Shown one piece after another: positions 23,643 through 38,000 of a DNA stretch of 64,000 nt. How positions within the stretch are numbered: position 1 is the first letter of the stretch; each line of letters begins with the position of its first letter. Source of the stretch: Protea cynaroides. Taxonomy: Eukaryota; Streptophyta; Magnoliopsida; Proteales; Proteaceae. A program made the translations under genes and the position numbers. Location of the stretch: NCBI GenBank assembly GCA_028583415.1, contig CM053269.1, positions 56,967,007 through 57,031,006 of the forward strand, in the 5' to 3' direction. The notes beneath the pieces are model-generated. The model ran no database searches and had not been told where the DNA came from. It worked only from the letters and a program-made list of their open reading frames with translations.

Positions 23643-26404
23643 GCCAAATTTCTCAAAAAGGAACTCCACAGTTTTGTTAGGATAGTATCTAATTGATTAA
23701 TGCGGCTGTTTATGCCAAATTATCTACGTATGTATATGTAAATACAATTTCCATGTATTCATATACATATATGCATGTATCAATTCTTTCATGGTCCAAA
23801 GCAGACCATGACTTGCCCATTACTGTAACTGTTGCAGGGAAGAAAGCTATTCCTAGTACAAAATTTTTTTTTTCTTTTCTTTTCTTTTTTGGTGTATCTA
23901 TATTTAATACAATTTGTCTTGGTCCTGTACATTTGAGGACATGTCAATTACTTTACACCAAGCTATTTGCCAATTTAATGTAGCTTGCCCAAATATTTGG
24001 AAGTTATATTATAAATATTTCTGTTTATAAAACATTTCTTGCAGTTTTGCAATCAGTACCAACTAAAAACTTATAATTACAAAGAACCATCGTGGAATTT
24101 TGAAATAGATATTACAGTCAATAAAATCTCTTTATTGATGGTAGAGTACATTAAAGGTGAGTAAAAAGTATATCCTTGATTTTGTAGGAGAGTTTTTACA
24201 AGTTGAAATGGCTGAAAAGTATGCCTCAAAAGGCATCCTACGCCCTGAAAACATAATTGAGCTCAATCTCAATAACCCAAACAAGTATAACTCTCAAAAC
24301 ACAGACTACGAAAAAAACCCCTTTCTACATGCAAATTTCTCAGTGGTTTCACTAAAGGGTTAATCCAAACCCTGGTACCAGTGTGCTGATTTGACCACAT
24401 ACTGAGTATTGGGTTGAGTCGTAATAGATCGACTAGAGCTGATTGGTTTGCAGAATTATCTCCAATGAGTTTGTTCCCATAGAACTTGGCCAAAATAAAC
24501 CATATTAGCATGATGTTTCCATCATAGCCTATTCCCTCCAAATTCTCCAAGTCTATACTCCTTGGAAGTCCGATCTCGGGCTTTGAAATAAAATGTTCCT
24601 TCCAAACCAGAAACAGCGTATTTGTATACTTGTTTGATCATCTAAATATGGATGACCCTCATTGTCATAAGTTGAGGATAGAGAGCCATAAAGCACCCAA
24701 TAGTAAATCAGGGAGGAGCCTTACCATTAATTTCTCTGTTTTCTTTTAGGCTATGAATTCCTTATACACTTACTCTCCAAATAGGTACAGGTAAGATGGA
24801 TAAACTAACTAGTACCCCACTGGGATTGGATCCTTTCCAGCTATCCAGCTGAGTGATCCAGTGGTCTAGGATCACTCAGCGTGCATACCCATACATTGGT
24901 ATGCTGGCTGAGTGATCACAGCTGGAGGGGCAGGACGGCTGGAGAGGATCTTTTTTCTACTGCCATCCGCTCCATCCTAATGTATCACCCAGATTAGAAT
25001 CTAGTGAGGATACATGATGCTTTGACTCGCAATTCACAATTCGCAATTCGCAATGGACCATAATCGATATCTCTCTTGTGCAATTAGTCACCTGTAACAA
25101 CTAGCGAAGTTATATCTTCCCTTCTTTTAAATGATTGTATCTGCAAAATGCACACACTCAACCAACCCAAGTCCGAAAGAAAACTGACTGGAAACTTATC
25201 CAACCTCTTACCCTTTTCAGGAAAATGACAATGTACCACATGTTTATATATATACATTAAGTACAGGAGCAGTTGTGAAATTCAACATTTAGGAGGGCCT
25301 TGATGATTAAACAAAGTAGCTTCTAGGCCTATTCTTTCGATACATAAGAAACAGAATGCACTACAGCAATTTTGTGCTTCCTTTTTTCTACACTGGTCCT
25401 ATCAATCAGCATTTGAAGCGACAGGCTCTTTTCTGTACAGAAAGGGTGCATGAATGCTCCCCATGGACCACATGAGGCAAAAGATAAATGACTGCTACAG
25501 CAAAGGGATATCATAGTACGAGAAATATGGCATGACTTGCAGCACATGATCAAAAGAAAAACTGCATTGAAGCCCATCAAGCACAAATGCATCCCTCGTG
25601 GAAAGTTGAAACTAAAAGTCTCATCCATTATGGAAGCTAGCATTTTCATCAACCAACCTGTACAAGGACAAAACTGGAGCCAGTTGAAGTCAAATACCAG
25701 GCAAGAGCTTGAACAGAGAAACAAAAACATTTATGCAAAAAAGAGAGCAGATTCTTTTTTTTTTTTTTTTTTGCGGGGGGTGTGTGCAAAATCAGATAGT
25801 TGGGATAATTCAGATCAACAATTAGCCTAAGGGTGACAAAAAAAAAGACATGGTTCGAAATTCCACCCTGCATATGCACCAAATATACTGAGGACTTCCC
25901 CCACAGAGATGCTAGAGAGACTTCCTCATCCTGATAAAAACCTGGAGAAGCGAATTTGTTTGAAGTTTATGACCAAAGTTATACATATGAGATATACTGT
26001 GTATCAATGAGATATCAGGTCGTCTGAAGCAGGCGGTTTGTGAATGGAGCACACCTAGGAAATCCATATTAAAAATACTTCTTAGACAATCCAACTCTGG
26101 TGTGTTCTATAATACAATTTGAAATTGAAAGAAAATGCAACCGATAGGGATGGCTATGAAACCTCTATTGGCTAAAGTAGGAAACTTCTTATGCTAACGA
26201 AACAGAACGGTGTCCTAATATCCTATCCCTCGTTAACTATAGCATGCTAAAAAAATCATTTAAAGATTGTACATCCATCTATAGTACTAACTTTCATTAA
26301 TATAGCGATGGAAATGCCAGTAATTCTCAGTTGAGAGGTAAGGATGGTTACCAATAAGTTGCACACAGTGAAGCTCAATCAACATAGATAAGACGATATA
26401 GTCA
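23643..26404. other. Convergent spacer between the RCC1 gene and TAF12, with both 3' UTRs
   Basis: The two genes converge here. A possible poly(A) signal on the plus strand is AATAAA at about 24121. No coding sequence is supported. The spacer holds a foldback element (24826-24956). The open frames at 25329-25882 and 25912-26094 have no family signature and probably belong to the TAF12 3' UTR or spacer. Confidence 0.5.
24826..24956. repeat. Foldback (hairpin) MITE-like element
   Basis: It starts TTGGATCCTTTCCAGC and ends GGCTGGAGAGGATCTTTTTT, inverted repeats of about 14 bp. Inside are perfect inverted repeats GCTGAGTGATCC (24848-24859) with GGATCACTCAGC (24869-24880), and GCATACC (24882-24888) with GGTATGC (24898-24904). 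The core ATACCCATACATNGGTATG is shared with 55144-55163. Confidence 0.7.
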
Positions 26405-28919
26405 TCAATACCGAGGCAATTGCTGTAGCAATGAAGAACTGATAGATTGTGAAACCAAATGGTCTGAACCAGGGGACAATCTAATCGGATGGTTGACAAC
26501 TGGGTTGCAAACTTCAAGTCTATTCGTGTCTCTAGCACTATTAGCATTCATTTCTGGTTGTGAGGATTCCATCATCGCTCGTATCTGGTAATGTCACATA
26601 CATCAGTGATTATTTAGCACCAGTTGGATCAAGTATTAGCCACATGATTTAGTTTAAAAAATAAAAAATAAAAAAAAAAAGAAAAAAGAAAAAGAAAAAA
26701 AGAAGAACACCAAGTTACCATCTCAAGGCGCTTCTTGTGGACATCCCCTAGCAACTGCATGAAAATTTCAAACACACGGTGCTTCTAATTAGATTTTCAA
26801 AGCGAGAAAATATCCAGAAAACATGAATGCCAGGAAAAAAAACTCTCAGAAAACAGTTCTACATCTGTAATCTAATCATTATTTGAATAATAATAGCCTA
26901 CTATCCCTCAAAGTTTAAAAAACACAAAGGCAAAGTTCTTACAGGTTTCCTTTGATACTTCTGCTCCACACTCGTAAATCCTGGAATTGTCAAGTGCCAA
27001 TTTTTTTCTGCAGAATAACTTTCTCAATTACATTCTTGATATGAACGTTCACACCCTAGCACATAGCTAAGCAGGTAGAGCAAAAACTGCAATCATTTCC
27101 ATTAGATATATTGCATGTTCATAAGACAAGCATTTGAATCAGGACATGAGGGGTGGGAGAAGTACCCTCTCCTTAGACCTGCTAGAAACATGGCACTACT
27201 GCAACAGGTTGAAGGGTGAACCCCTAAAGTTGATCACATTACATCTGGCAGATCACCAAGGCCATAAACTAGATGACCCTAACCACCCAACAATCACATG
27301 CCTTTAAATAATTAATGTTGGCATGTCTCAATTGTCATCATATTTTGAATAGCTCCAAATGCTTGAGGTCTAAGGTTCCTTCTGAATCCTAGTTCTACTT
27401 CGAACAATAGTGGAACGCTGACATATAAAAATCCCAATTATGGATCTCAAATAGGTTACTCCTTGGGAGTGAATTGTGAGTGCAAGGAATTTTAGGGTTC
27501 AGTTTTTGGAGTGGAGTAGAGAAAGTCCAAGATAATTCAGTTAGTCCCATAATATAAAGAAGATAGACAGCACCACCAGGACATAGGCTAATACCTGAAC
27601 CACGCAACATGCTTGCTTGCTTGTGGTTGTATTTTTCTCTGTTACATATGTTATCATTAGCATTCAGAGAAATCTTCCTGATATTAATACAGCTTGTTGA
27701 AATATATGGTTATTGGTTTCAAAGGGGATATTCCTGCTATTCTGAAATTTACGTCAAGTGAGGTCATTTTGGTAATTTTCTTGCTAACAGAAGCATGTAT
27801 ATGTTTGTGAGGGGTATCAAGAGGGAAATTCTTCTCCCTATCTATTCCTTCTCTTCCCCCATATTCTTCTTCTCTTCTTTCTACTCTTTCTCTTCCTTTT
27901 CTATTTTCTCTACTGCAGATTATTGGTTAGTACTGTATCTGATTTAGTAACAGCTGGTTTCTGAGCCTGGCATTTGCAGGAAGCAATTCCTACATGGGCG
28001 CCTATATGTGCAGATGGCAGCTTTGTTGAAAGTGTAGAAAACATTTTCATCCACTGCTGTGTAGGGAATATTTTTCCGTGTATCCCATGTATGCGTGCGT
28101 GAGTGTGGATGTGTTGGGTGTGGAGGTCTGTGCATGCATGTGTGTGTGTGTAGAGGAGAGAATGAAGTGAAGAAACATAATTCTCCGTTGCCCATGTAGG
28201 AAATATTTTCCAAGTATGTGAATGTAAGGGTGCGTAAAGGACAGACCCAAATGCAGCAACAAATCCTTGGATTCTAGTATTGAAGATTTCCTATGTTTCG
28301 CCAGATTGCATGCAAATGTTGTAACCTGCAATAAGAGCACTTCAGTCAGGCCATGTCAAGATAAGTTTGTGTAAGAGTTCTTCGAAATACAGAGGCAGAA
28401 AACCAGCAACTATTATTACTATGAAAAACTTCAAGTTACTAATAAGATAGACTGCATAGTCATATGAATGGCATAGCAGCTCATCTGGCTCATATGTGGG
28501 AGGATGAATCTACAGTTCCAGGGGTCACATTAAGAAAATGAATGTCAAAGATCAACTCAATCAGGTTAAAGTAACCACCAAGTGATTGGCATCCATTTCA
28601 ACTAGCTAAAACAATGAGATGGAACCTCAGCGCCCTAATCCATCACCTAAAGGCAACAAACTCAGTCAAGTCATAGATTCATGAACTGAGAGTGAGAGTG
28701 GACTGAAAATGTGAATCCTTAAAGTATTGCATTTACTTAAAGAATATTAAATTAAAAAGTTATATACTATATAAATCACACAACAACAAAAAATCATACT
28801 ATATCCAACGATTTTCTTTTAAATAAATATGGTTATGAATGTTTTATAATACTTATAGGCTATATATGTACATTCATTTATTTTTCTTTCAAAATAAAAG
28901 AATACGATTGAATTATGTA

Positions 28920-29005
<86 letters not shown>

Positions 29006-32000
29006 TGTATGTCTTCATATGCTCTATATGTGCTCTTTAATTTAGTGAATATTTATATTTGTCTCATGCTTTTTGCTCTCACTCTAATTCTTGTTTTTGC
29101 TCAACTCTTTGGTTCTTTGGACGCACCAATTAGTTAAGCCCAGAGGGTAGAAATTTTACAAAATAGAAGGGTGGAAGTTTTGTTCGCCTATTTCCTCCAG
29201 ACTCCAAGTTGGCTTTGCATAGCACCACCTGATTGAAGGTAGGCATTTGCCATTGCCACCATGCGATAGATATCTACTTAGCCAGTTCCATTTAGTGAGA
29301 GCTAGTCTCCTACATATATTCCACATTAACATGTATGCCATTGGTCATTTCCTTACAGTCAAGCAAGATGATCTAATCAGAAAAAGACATTAAAAGAAAA
29401 AAAATAATTAGAAAAAAGGACCAAAAAAATTGTTATCGAGAGAGAGAGTCGTAGTTACACTAGCGGTAACTATGACTTAATGTTTAAGTTAGATTTACTT
29501 TTTTAGAAAGTTTTTCGATTAGTTTCTTAGTTACTTTATGACTCTACTTTGTAAAGGGTTATTTCTGTAATCTTCTTTCCTTTAGTTGGTTATAAATAAA
29601 GAGATGTGGGGAGAGGATCATTACCTCTTCTAATTCTTCCAATACAACATGGTATCAGAGCCTACTTAGGCTTCCGCCCTCTTTTCTCTTTTTTTCTCCC
29701 CTCTTCTCCTCACTCTTTTCTTTTGTTTGTGAACCAGATCTGCTACAAATCCTGCCGCCACCATCATAACTGCAGTACAGACCCTGCCACCACCAACATA
29801 CCTGCTACAAACCCTGCCACCACCCTATTCCCTGCTGTACAGATCTGTATTTCAGAAACTGCTACAAAACCTGCCTCCATATCACCTCTAGAGCTATAAT
29901 ACCTCACCATACCTCCTTCCAATCCTGCCGTAATCATCTCCAAACCTGCTGTAAACATCCTAAACCCTAAATCCTATTACCACAAGCCCTGTTTTTAATC
30001 CCTGTTAAACCCATAAATACCTGCCTATCCTCTATCCAGATCACCGCCATTCCCAACCCTGTTTTTAATCCCTGTTAGACTCATCTATACCTGCCGTAAC
30101 TCCCTACAGCCTTTTGTAAGCCTGTTGTAATCACCAAAAGCCCCCCACAAACCCGTCGTAATCACCTACGTACCCTCCTATTACCTCCAGGCTTATTTAT
30201 CTACCCTACACCTGCAATAACCACTGTTGAGCCTTATTCTCACAGTTTTCTCTATGACCTAATATCTCGTCAGTTTGTTCTTATCATGGTCGCCGTATAT
30301 CCCTTGTTACAGGGATGTTTTTGAAGAGATTACAAGAATAGCCAAACTCGATTCTTTTCTGATTGTATGAAGAGATCGACAATTGCTGCAGATGTATCTC
30401 TCGTTCCCATAAATTGATACACGGCTTCTCAATCAAGGTATTCCATACTGTTCTACTTCAGTATATCATTGAGATTATTATTGGGTTGTGATTATTCCCA
30501 TGGCTGAATTTTCTGAAGCCATTTCTCTTAACATAAAACACTCTAAATTGAATTTTCCTTTATTCCCTTAATCCTGTTAAGCTAGAAGGGACCAATTATT
30601 TGATGTGGTCTAAAACAGCACAGATGGCCATCTCTATGAGAGGCCTTATGGATTATATTAATGGTAAAAAGGAGGCTCCTGCAATTACTGATTCCCTTTA
30701 TGATAAATGGGCATCTGAAAATTTTATTGTAATGGCATATTTGATTGGATCAATGGAACTTAAGATTGGGAGAGGGTATGTTTTGCTCCCTGATGCAACT
30801 GAGATTTGGAAGGCTGCCAAGGAGACTTATTCCCAAGTTGGAAACTACTCCATGATTTATGACCTTCACGTGAAGATTGGTGCAACTAAGCAGCGGGATA
30901 TAACTGTCTCCCAATATTATTCTGAGTTGCGCAGTTTGTAGCAGGAATTGGACTATTATGATACTTTTACATCGGCATGTTCTACTGATGCTTCTGCAAT
31001 GAAAAGTGCCAAAGACAAGTTTCGTGTGTATAATTTTCTGGCTGAATTTAATATTGAATTTGATCAGATTCGTGCCCAAATCCTCAGTAGAGAGCCATTA
31101 CCATAATTAGAGTAGGCTTATGCTCTGGTCCAGTCTGAGGATATGCGCCGGACATCCATGATGCCTCCTCTTCAAGTAAAGAAATAAGCTCTCCAAACTA
31201 CTCAGCCCAGTGGTTTCCCTCTTTCCAAATCCACCATTGCTCGGTGTGAATATTGTGGGAAAGAGCACCATACTAAAGAAAATTGTTGAAAATTGCATGG
31301 CAAACCAGCTGAATTTGAGGCCAAGAGACATGACAAAAATCTATAGAGAACCAAAAATTTTCGAGCACCACAGGCCAATCAGATAGAGACTTGTCCTTCT
31401 ACTGGGATGTTACCTACACTATCAACTGAAGATCTTCAGGCACTCAAGAATCTATTAAGGCCATCTGCTGCAGTTCAAGCCGCTCCTCCAATGTCAACTG
31501 TCACTCCAGGTTCATACCTTGTACATTTCAGGTATTTCTCATGTGGGTCTGTCTGCTTCTTCTGTCTCTAGCCCATGGGTTATGGACACTAGAGCAACTG
31601 ACCAGATGACTGGGTCAGCCAATTCGTTCTTCCTGTATTCTCCCTCTTCTGAGAAAGATACAATCCGAGTTGCAGATGGGTCCCTCTCTCTTATATCTGG
31701 AAAGGTTCCATCCGCTACTCCCTTACTCTTACTTTGCAATCAGTTCTTCATGTACCTAGTTTTTCTACAAATTTATTTTCTATCAGTAGTCTCACTAGAT
31801 CTCTTTATTGCAACGTAATTTTTTTTCCTTCCTCGTGTGAAATTTAGGATTTGGAGAGCGAGAAGACGATTGGACATGGTAGATTGCATGGTGGTCTCTA
31901 CTTGCTTGCAGATGGTCCTTCTGTGTCTCCTTCGTCACCACCAACCACTACACATCACCTCTATTCTACTGTGAGCACACTCCAGCAGTGGCATCGCCAT

Positions 32001-35000
32001 CTTGGTCACCCTTCCCCAGCTATTTTATCTCAGTTGTTTCCTTCCCTTTACAAACATTGTAATAAAAACGAGTTATTATGCAAAGCATGTAGTCTTGTTA
32101 AGTAGGCTCGTACAACTTATTTACCTACTTTTAATAGAAGCAATAATATATTTGATTTGGTTCATTCTGATGTTTGGTGTCCAGTTCTATATCTAACCAC
32201 AAATGGTTTGTAACTTTCATTGATTGTCACACTAGGACTACTTGGGTGTACCTTATGCATCAAAAGAGTGAAGTTTTTGAGTGTTTCAGTCAGTTTTATA
32301 AAATGATTCAGACTTAGTTTCAGACACCAATCAAAGTTCTTAGGAGTGACAATGGGAGAGAATATCTTGATGGACACTTTCAAAGATATCTGTCTGATAA
32401 TGGGATCCTACATTTGTGTTGAGTGTTAACACCCCAGCTCAAAATGGAGTTGTAGAAAGGAAGAACCGGCATCTACTTGAAACAGCTCGGGCCCTTATGT
32501 TTGAGGGAAATGTGCCAGCAAGATTTTGGAGTGATTGTTCTGATGGCAACCGATTTACAGGCAACCGATTTACCTCTCTTATAAATCGGTTGCCATCACG
32601 GATATTAAACAATAAGGCTCCTCTGGATCTGTTACTTGGTAATCACTCCTTAGGTCTCCCCCCAAAGGTCTTTGTGTGCGTCTGTTATGCTCGAAACCAT
32701 CATTCTCATGGCAAACTTAATCCACGAGGGGTTCACTGAATCTTCCTGGGTTACCCAGCCACACAAAAAGGGTATAAATGTTATCATCCACCCTCCCGTC
32801 GAACTTTTATCAGCAAGGATGTACTCTTCTACGAAGACATGATGTATTTTCAGCCACATCTTCAGGGGGAGACAGATACAGTTGATCTTGAAGATGTGCC
32901 TTTGATTACACCAATGGATATAGAGACAGAAAGAGTCCAAGTAAGAAGCATACCTGCTCTTAACCCTGAGCCAGAGATACCACCATTTGACCCTACTCCT
33001 GAGCCAGAGATGCCGCCACCAACTCCTACTCCTGAACCAGCATCTTCACCTACGTTTGCCAGTCCCATGACCGCTGCCAAGCCTCTGCGAATTTATAGCC
33101 GTGCTAGAAACAAACAAGGAAAGACCACTACCATCCAAGCAACTTCATATGTCCCTTCGTCAGTCCAGGATCCAGAGACTGATCAAACTCTTGATAAGGA
33201 AATTTCTCTCTCTGATTCTGATTCTGATCTCCCTATTGCCCTTCGTAATGGTACTAGGGTTTGCACTCTTCATCCAATCTCTAATTTTGTTTTGTTTGAC
33301 TTGTTATCTCATTCTTTCCATGCATTTGTGTCTTCTCTTTCCTTTGTGTCTATTCCTCAGAAATGGCAGAATGCAATTTTGGATGAGTGGTGGAAAGCTG
33401 CAATGCTGGAAAAAATAAGAGCCTTGAAGAAGAACAATACTTGGGAGCTTGTTTCTCTCCCACCAGGTAAGAAACCAATAGGGTGCAAATGGATTTTCAC
33501 AATCAAGCAGAACAGTGATGGCACAGTGGATCGGTATAAAGCAAGGCTAGTAGCTCGTGGATTCACTCAGACATATGGTATTGATTATCAAGAAACCTTT
33601 GCATCAGTGGCTAAAATGACAACAGTAAGGGTTCTCTTGGCATGTGCTGTCCACCACAATTGGGATCTGCAATAGCATGATGTAAAGAATGTCTTCCTCC
33701 ATGATGAACTTAAAGAGGAAGTGTATATGGACTATCCACCTGGGTTTACAGATGCAAATACCCATGGGAAGATATGTAAATTGAAGCGCTCACTTAATGG
33801 ACTCAAACAGTCCCCTAAAGCGTGGTTTGGTAGACTGCATAAGGCTATGATAGCATGTGGCTACGCACAGAGTAATGCTAATCATACATTGTTTATTAAG
33901 CATTCGTCTAGAAGTTTTACTGCTTTCTTGATATATGTGGATGATGTCATTGTCACTGGAAATAGTGACGAGGAGATAAAGAAACTCAAGGTATTTCTCG
34001 GGAAGGAGTTCAAAATTAAAGATCTGGGAAAACTTAGATACTTTCTTGGGATTGAAGTTGCTCGTTCTGCAAAAGGCATATTTCTTTCTCAGAGGAAGTA
34101 CATTCTTGATCTTCTATCAGAGACAGGTTTGCTAGGCTGTAAGCTGTGTGCTACTCCACTAGATGCAACTACCAAACTGAAGGAAAAAAAAGGAACACCA
34201 ACAGATTAAGGGAGATATCAAAGGTTGGTTGGAAGGCTAATCTACTTATGCCATATAAGACCAAACATAGCATTTGAAATTAGCCTAGTGAGTCAGTTTA
34301 TGCATGATCCCTATTCTACGCATTTGGAGGCAATCTATAGAATTCTTCATTACCTAAAAGCAGCTCCAGGAAAGAGGATCCTACTCTCAACACATGGTGA
34401 TTTCAAAGTGGAAGCTTATACGGATGCTGACTAGGCATGTAGTCTGAACAGGAAATCTATTTCTGGTTACTGTACCTTTGTGGGAGGAATGATAGTCACT
34501 TGGCGCAGTAAGAAGCAGAACGTCGTGGCACGTTCTAGTGCAAAAGCTGAATCCAGAGTGATGGCTCAAGGCATATGTGAACTTCTATGGTTGAAAGGTT
34601 TTCTCAGTGACTTAAAAGTTGGTTGTTCTCAACCTATGATTCTCTTTTGTAATAATAAAACTGCTATTAGTATTGCCAATGATCCAATTCAGCATTATCG
34701 AACTAAGCATGTTGGAATAGATTGTCATTTTATTAAAGAAAAGCTCAAGAGTGGTCAGATTCAGATTCCACATGTTAAATCCGAAGATCAGCTGGCCGAT
34801 ATCTTCACAAAAGGCTTACTTGTCAAGTCATTTCAAATAATATTGTCCAAGTTGGGAATGCATGATATTTATGCACCAACTTGAAGGAGAGTGTTATCGA
34901 AAGAGAGAGTCGTATGTGCTAACTACAACTTAATGTTTAAGTTAGATTTACTTTTTTAGGAAGTTTTTTTATTAGTTTCTTAGTTACTTTATGACTATAC

Positions 35001-38000
35001 TTTGTAAAGGGTTATTTCTGTAATCTTCTTTCCTTTAGTTGGTTATAAATAAAGAGATATAGGGAGAGGATCATTGCTTCTTCTAATTCTTCCAATACAA
35101 CAAAAATCATGCAAGATAATAGCTGGTTAGAAATCTCATTCAAGTAAGATTAGGATACTTTTGCATGTTTAGTATTTCATCTGCTTCTCATTAATGTACT
35201 TATACTTTCATCTCAACACATAAATATGCCTATATATCACAACATTGGTTAGTATACTGTAATTTTATTACAGATGAATACCCGTTAATTTAGAGGGCAT
35301 TTTTTAGTAACTTTTTCAAACCTTTCTCCACAATATCCAAGTTTTGCTAGCCTATCAGCATCGCAATTAGCTTCTCTAGGAGTAGGAATTCAAGGATGAC
35401 ATAAGTTTTACTTTCCAAAATTAGATAGACCAAGTGGAGTCCCATTTACTTTTATTTTTCCCCTCGTTGTTCCCCTTGTTGCTCTATGGACTGTTATCCC
35501 ATAGATTTCTCAAACTTGCCAACTCTCTAATAATTTGTACATTCTTCTTTCAGCAAATAAATGAGTGAGCATAATTTTTTTATGAAAACTCAGACCAATA
35601 TAGGTGCATCTAAAGGAGACATCACTGACTTCGTGCTGTTGCTCCAATTTACAGTCATCAGCTTACATCATTGTTCCCAGGCACAAGTATCAAATCAAAT
35701 AAAAAAATAAAAAATAAAACTTTCATCAATGAAACACCGTACAGCTTAAGGAGACATCATTGAATTTGTTATGTTTGTCCAACTTATAAACATTCACTTC
35801 CATCATTGAAAAACCCTTTCCTTTTTTACATTTTATGTCTTGGAAGTGATCAAACAAATAGGCCTTAGCTACAGTTTCACATAACCCACAATCCACATAT
35901 TTAACAATGTAGCCTCTAATTAAGAGTCAAAATTGTGTCCGAATTCAAAATCTAATTAACTGACCAACTCTATAGGAGTGAGAACAAAGGATATATCTTA
36001 AAATTTCCAGCTTATCCTACTATACCAATATGTATTTGCAATGCCTCTCCTAAAATACATACCAATTTGCCCATACATGCATATGTACTACCCAACTCCA
36101 ATGAACTAAGCCTTATCCCAACCAATTGGGGCTAGCTAGTCTAATCTTGTTTTGTCATTCCAATCTATTTGAATTCATTGCAGCTATCAAATCACATGCA
36201 CTTGATTCCTTCTCATTACTCATTGTCCTCTTACCACATTCAATTTACACCAGTACCCCTTATTGGTGCATTACCGGTCCTCTTTGCACTTAACCTAACC
36301 ATCTTAGTTGACCTTCACAATATTTTCACTTATTAGTGCAAGTCCTATATGCACTTGAACGTAATCCTAGTCCTTCTTGTCTTGCCATTTTTAATTCCTT
36401 CCTTCCTAGTACTTCTATTCATCCATCTCCATATCCTCATCTCAATCAGATTTCATGCATACATCATTATTTCGTTACACAATCTCAGCACTATTAGTAC
36501 CAGTAATGAGATGCATCGATTACACAACACTTCAAAAGCACCTGTCTACTTACATCCACACACTTTAATTTTATGAACATCTTCTCCAATCTCTCCCTCC
36601 GTAATTGTTAGTGAGCCAAGAATATGAAAATGATCAATCTAGGCACCTCTTGATCATCATTCCTTTATTTCTATTCCCGTTTTTACTAAAACTGCAGGTA
36701 TATATTCTAACTGCAACTTTTTATCAAAACTTTCTTGATGCTAAAGCATCCCTCCATAGTTTTAATTTGGAATTTACCCCATTTTAGTCTCATGAATATA
36801 ATCTATATATGATCAGCAAACAATATATACCATAAGACCATAAGACTTGATCCTGTACATGTCTAGTGAGCTCATCCATAACTAATAAAAAGAGTTTGCC
36901 ATCTCAATGCTGACCCCTAATGTAAAAAAAAAATGTGATAGGAAACTCACTCATCACCCCATGAATAGTTCTAACACTAATTACACTCCATCATACATAT
37001 CTTTAATTATGCCCAACATATTTAGAAATTCAACCCAACTTAGCCTTTTCCCAACCAGTTTTGCCATTCCACCCTTTAAAACCATGTTTGTGGCCAACCC
37101 CAAAGCTATTACCATTCAGTCTTTTAGCTCCTCCAATCTGCATCACACATTCCTCCTTATTGGTGCATTCAAGCGATTCCATTGCAAATTCCCACACCAC
37201 ATCAAACATCTCTACTTTAACTCTCTTCTATCCAAGCCACTCCTAAATCATATTTCAAAATTTTTCATTCCCTATTTTGTCTTTTCTAGTTTTTCCACTC
37301 TTCTATGTGTTGTTTCTTTACTGCCCAAGATTAAACTCCATGCATCATTGCCAGCCTTATAGCTGTCCTTCAGAATTTTTCTTTAAGTTGTAGTTTATCC
37401 AATGATACTCTAGAAGCACCTCTATACTTCACCCTCCCTGTCCTTCAAAACAATCACTTTGATGTATCTCCCCACCATCCATCCTAATTACGTCATTTCC
37501 ATGCCTATTTTTACAACTGTTACACTGCATTTATTCTGTTTTAGTCCCACTTATTTTAAACTAATTGGCTATAAAAAATTCCTCCATGATAGCATTTTAC
37601 TATTCACTTCTACAATCAGAACTATATTATCAACAAACAATATGGTAGCATACACTACGGAACTTCATCTGAATCTGTCAACTCATCCATTATAGGATCA
37701 AGGAATTATAGGCTTAAATTTAATACTTGATGTAATCCTACTGCAATTGGGAATTCACTTGTTTCCCCACCCATGGTTCTGTCATTAGTCACTATGCCAC
37801 CATACATATCCTTTATTACATCAATATACCCACTTGCTACATTTTTCTCTAAAAAAACCATCAAATAATTTCTCTAGATACTCTATGACATGCTTTCTCT
37901 AAATCAATGAAGACCATGTGAAGATCCTTCCTATTTTCATGTATTTCTTTTTTGGAAAACCCACTGAATAATATCTCAGGGTATCCTATTATATGCCTTC

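Larger units (their letters stand above)
29426..35107 (+). mobile_element. Ty1/Copia LTR retrotransposon, full length, inactive
   Basis: The 5' LTR is 29431-29649 and the 3' LTR 34892-35102, both TGTTATCGA...ACAACA. The primer-binding site TGGTATCAGAGCC follows directly at 29650, matching initiator tRNA-Met. A purine-rich tract, GAAGGAGAG, lies just before the 3' LTR. The target duplication is AAAAT at 29426-29430 and 35103-35107. The order gag, protease, integrase, RT, RNase H is that of Copia. Several in-frame stops and at least two frameshifts mean it cannot encode its proteins. By eye the LTRs differ at about 12 of roughly 205 aligned sites plus one indel region, so the insertion is old. 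It sits antisense in TAF12 intron 4. Confidence 0.95.

Noticed and set aside
28839..29137. Open frames rich in Tyr-Ile across an AT run
   Set aside because: They are produced only by the (AT)n microsatellite.
29650..29662. TGGTATCAGAGCC as part of a tRNA gene
   Set aside because: Only the 3' complement of initiator tRNA-Met is present, directly after an LTR, so it is a primer-binding site. The same holds at 56937, 63109 and, on the minus strand, 45597.
36907..37362. 151-aa plus-strand frame
   Set aside because: It lies antisense to the decayed RTE reverse transcriptase and has no motif.
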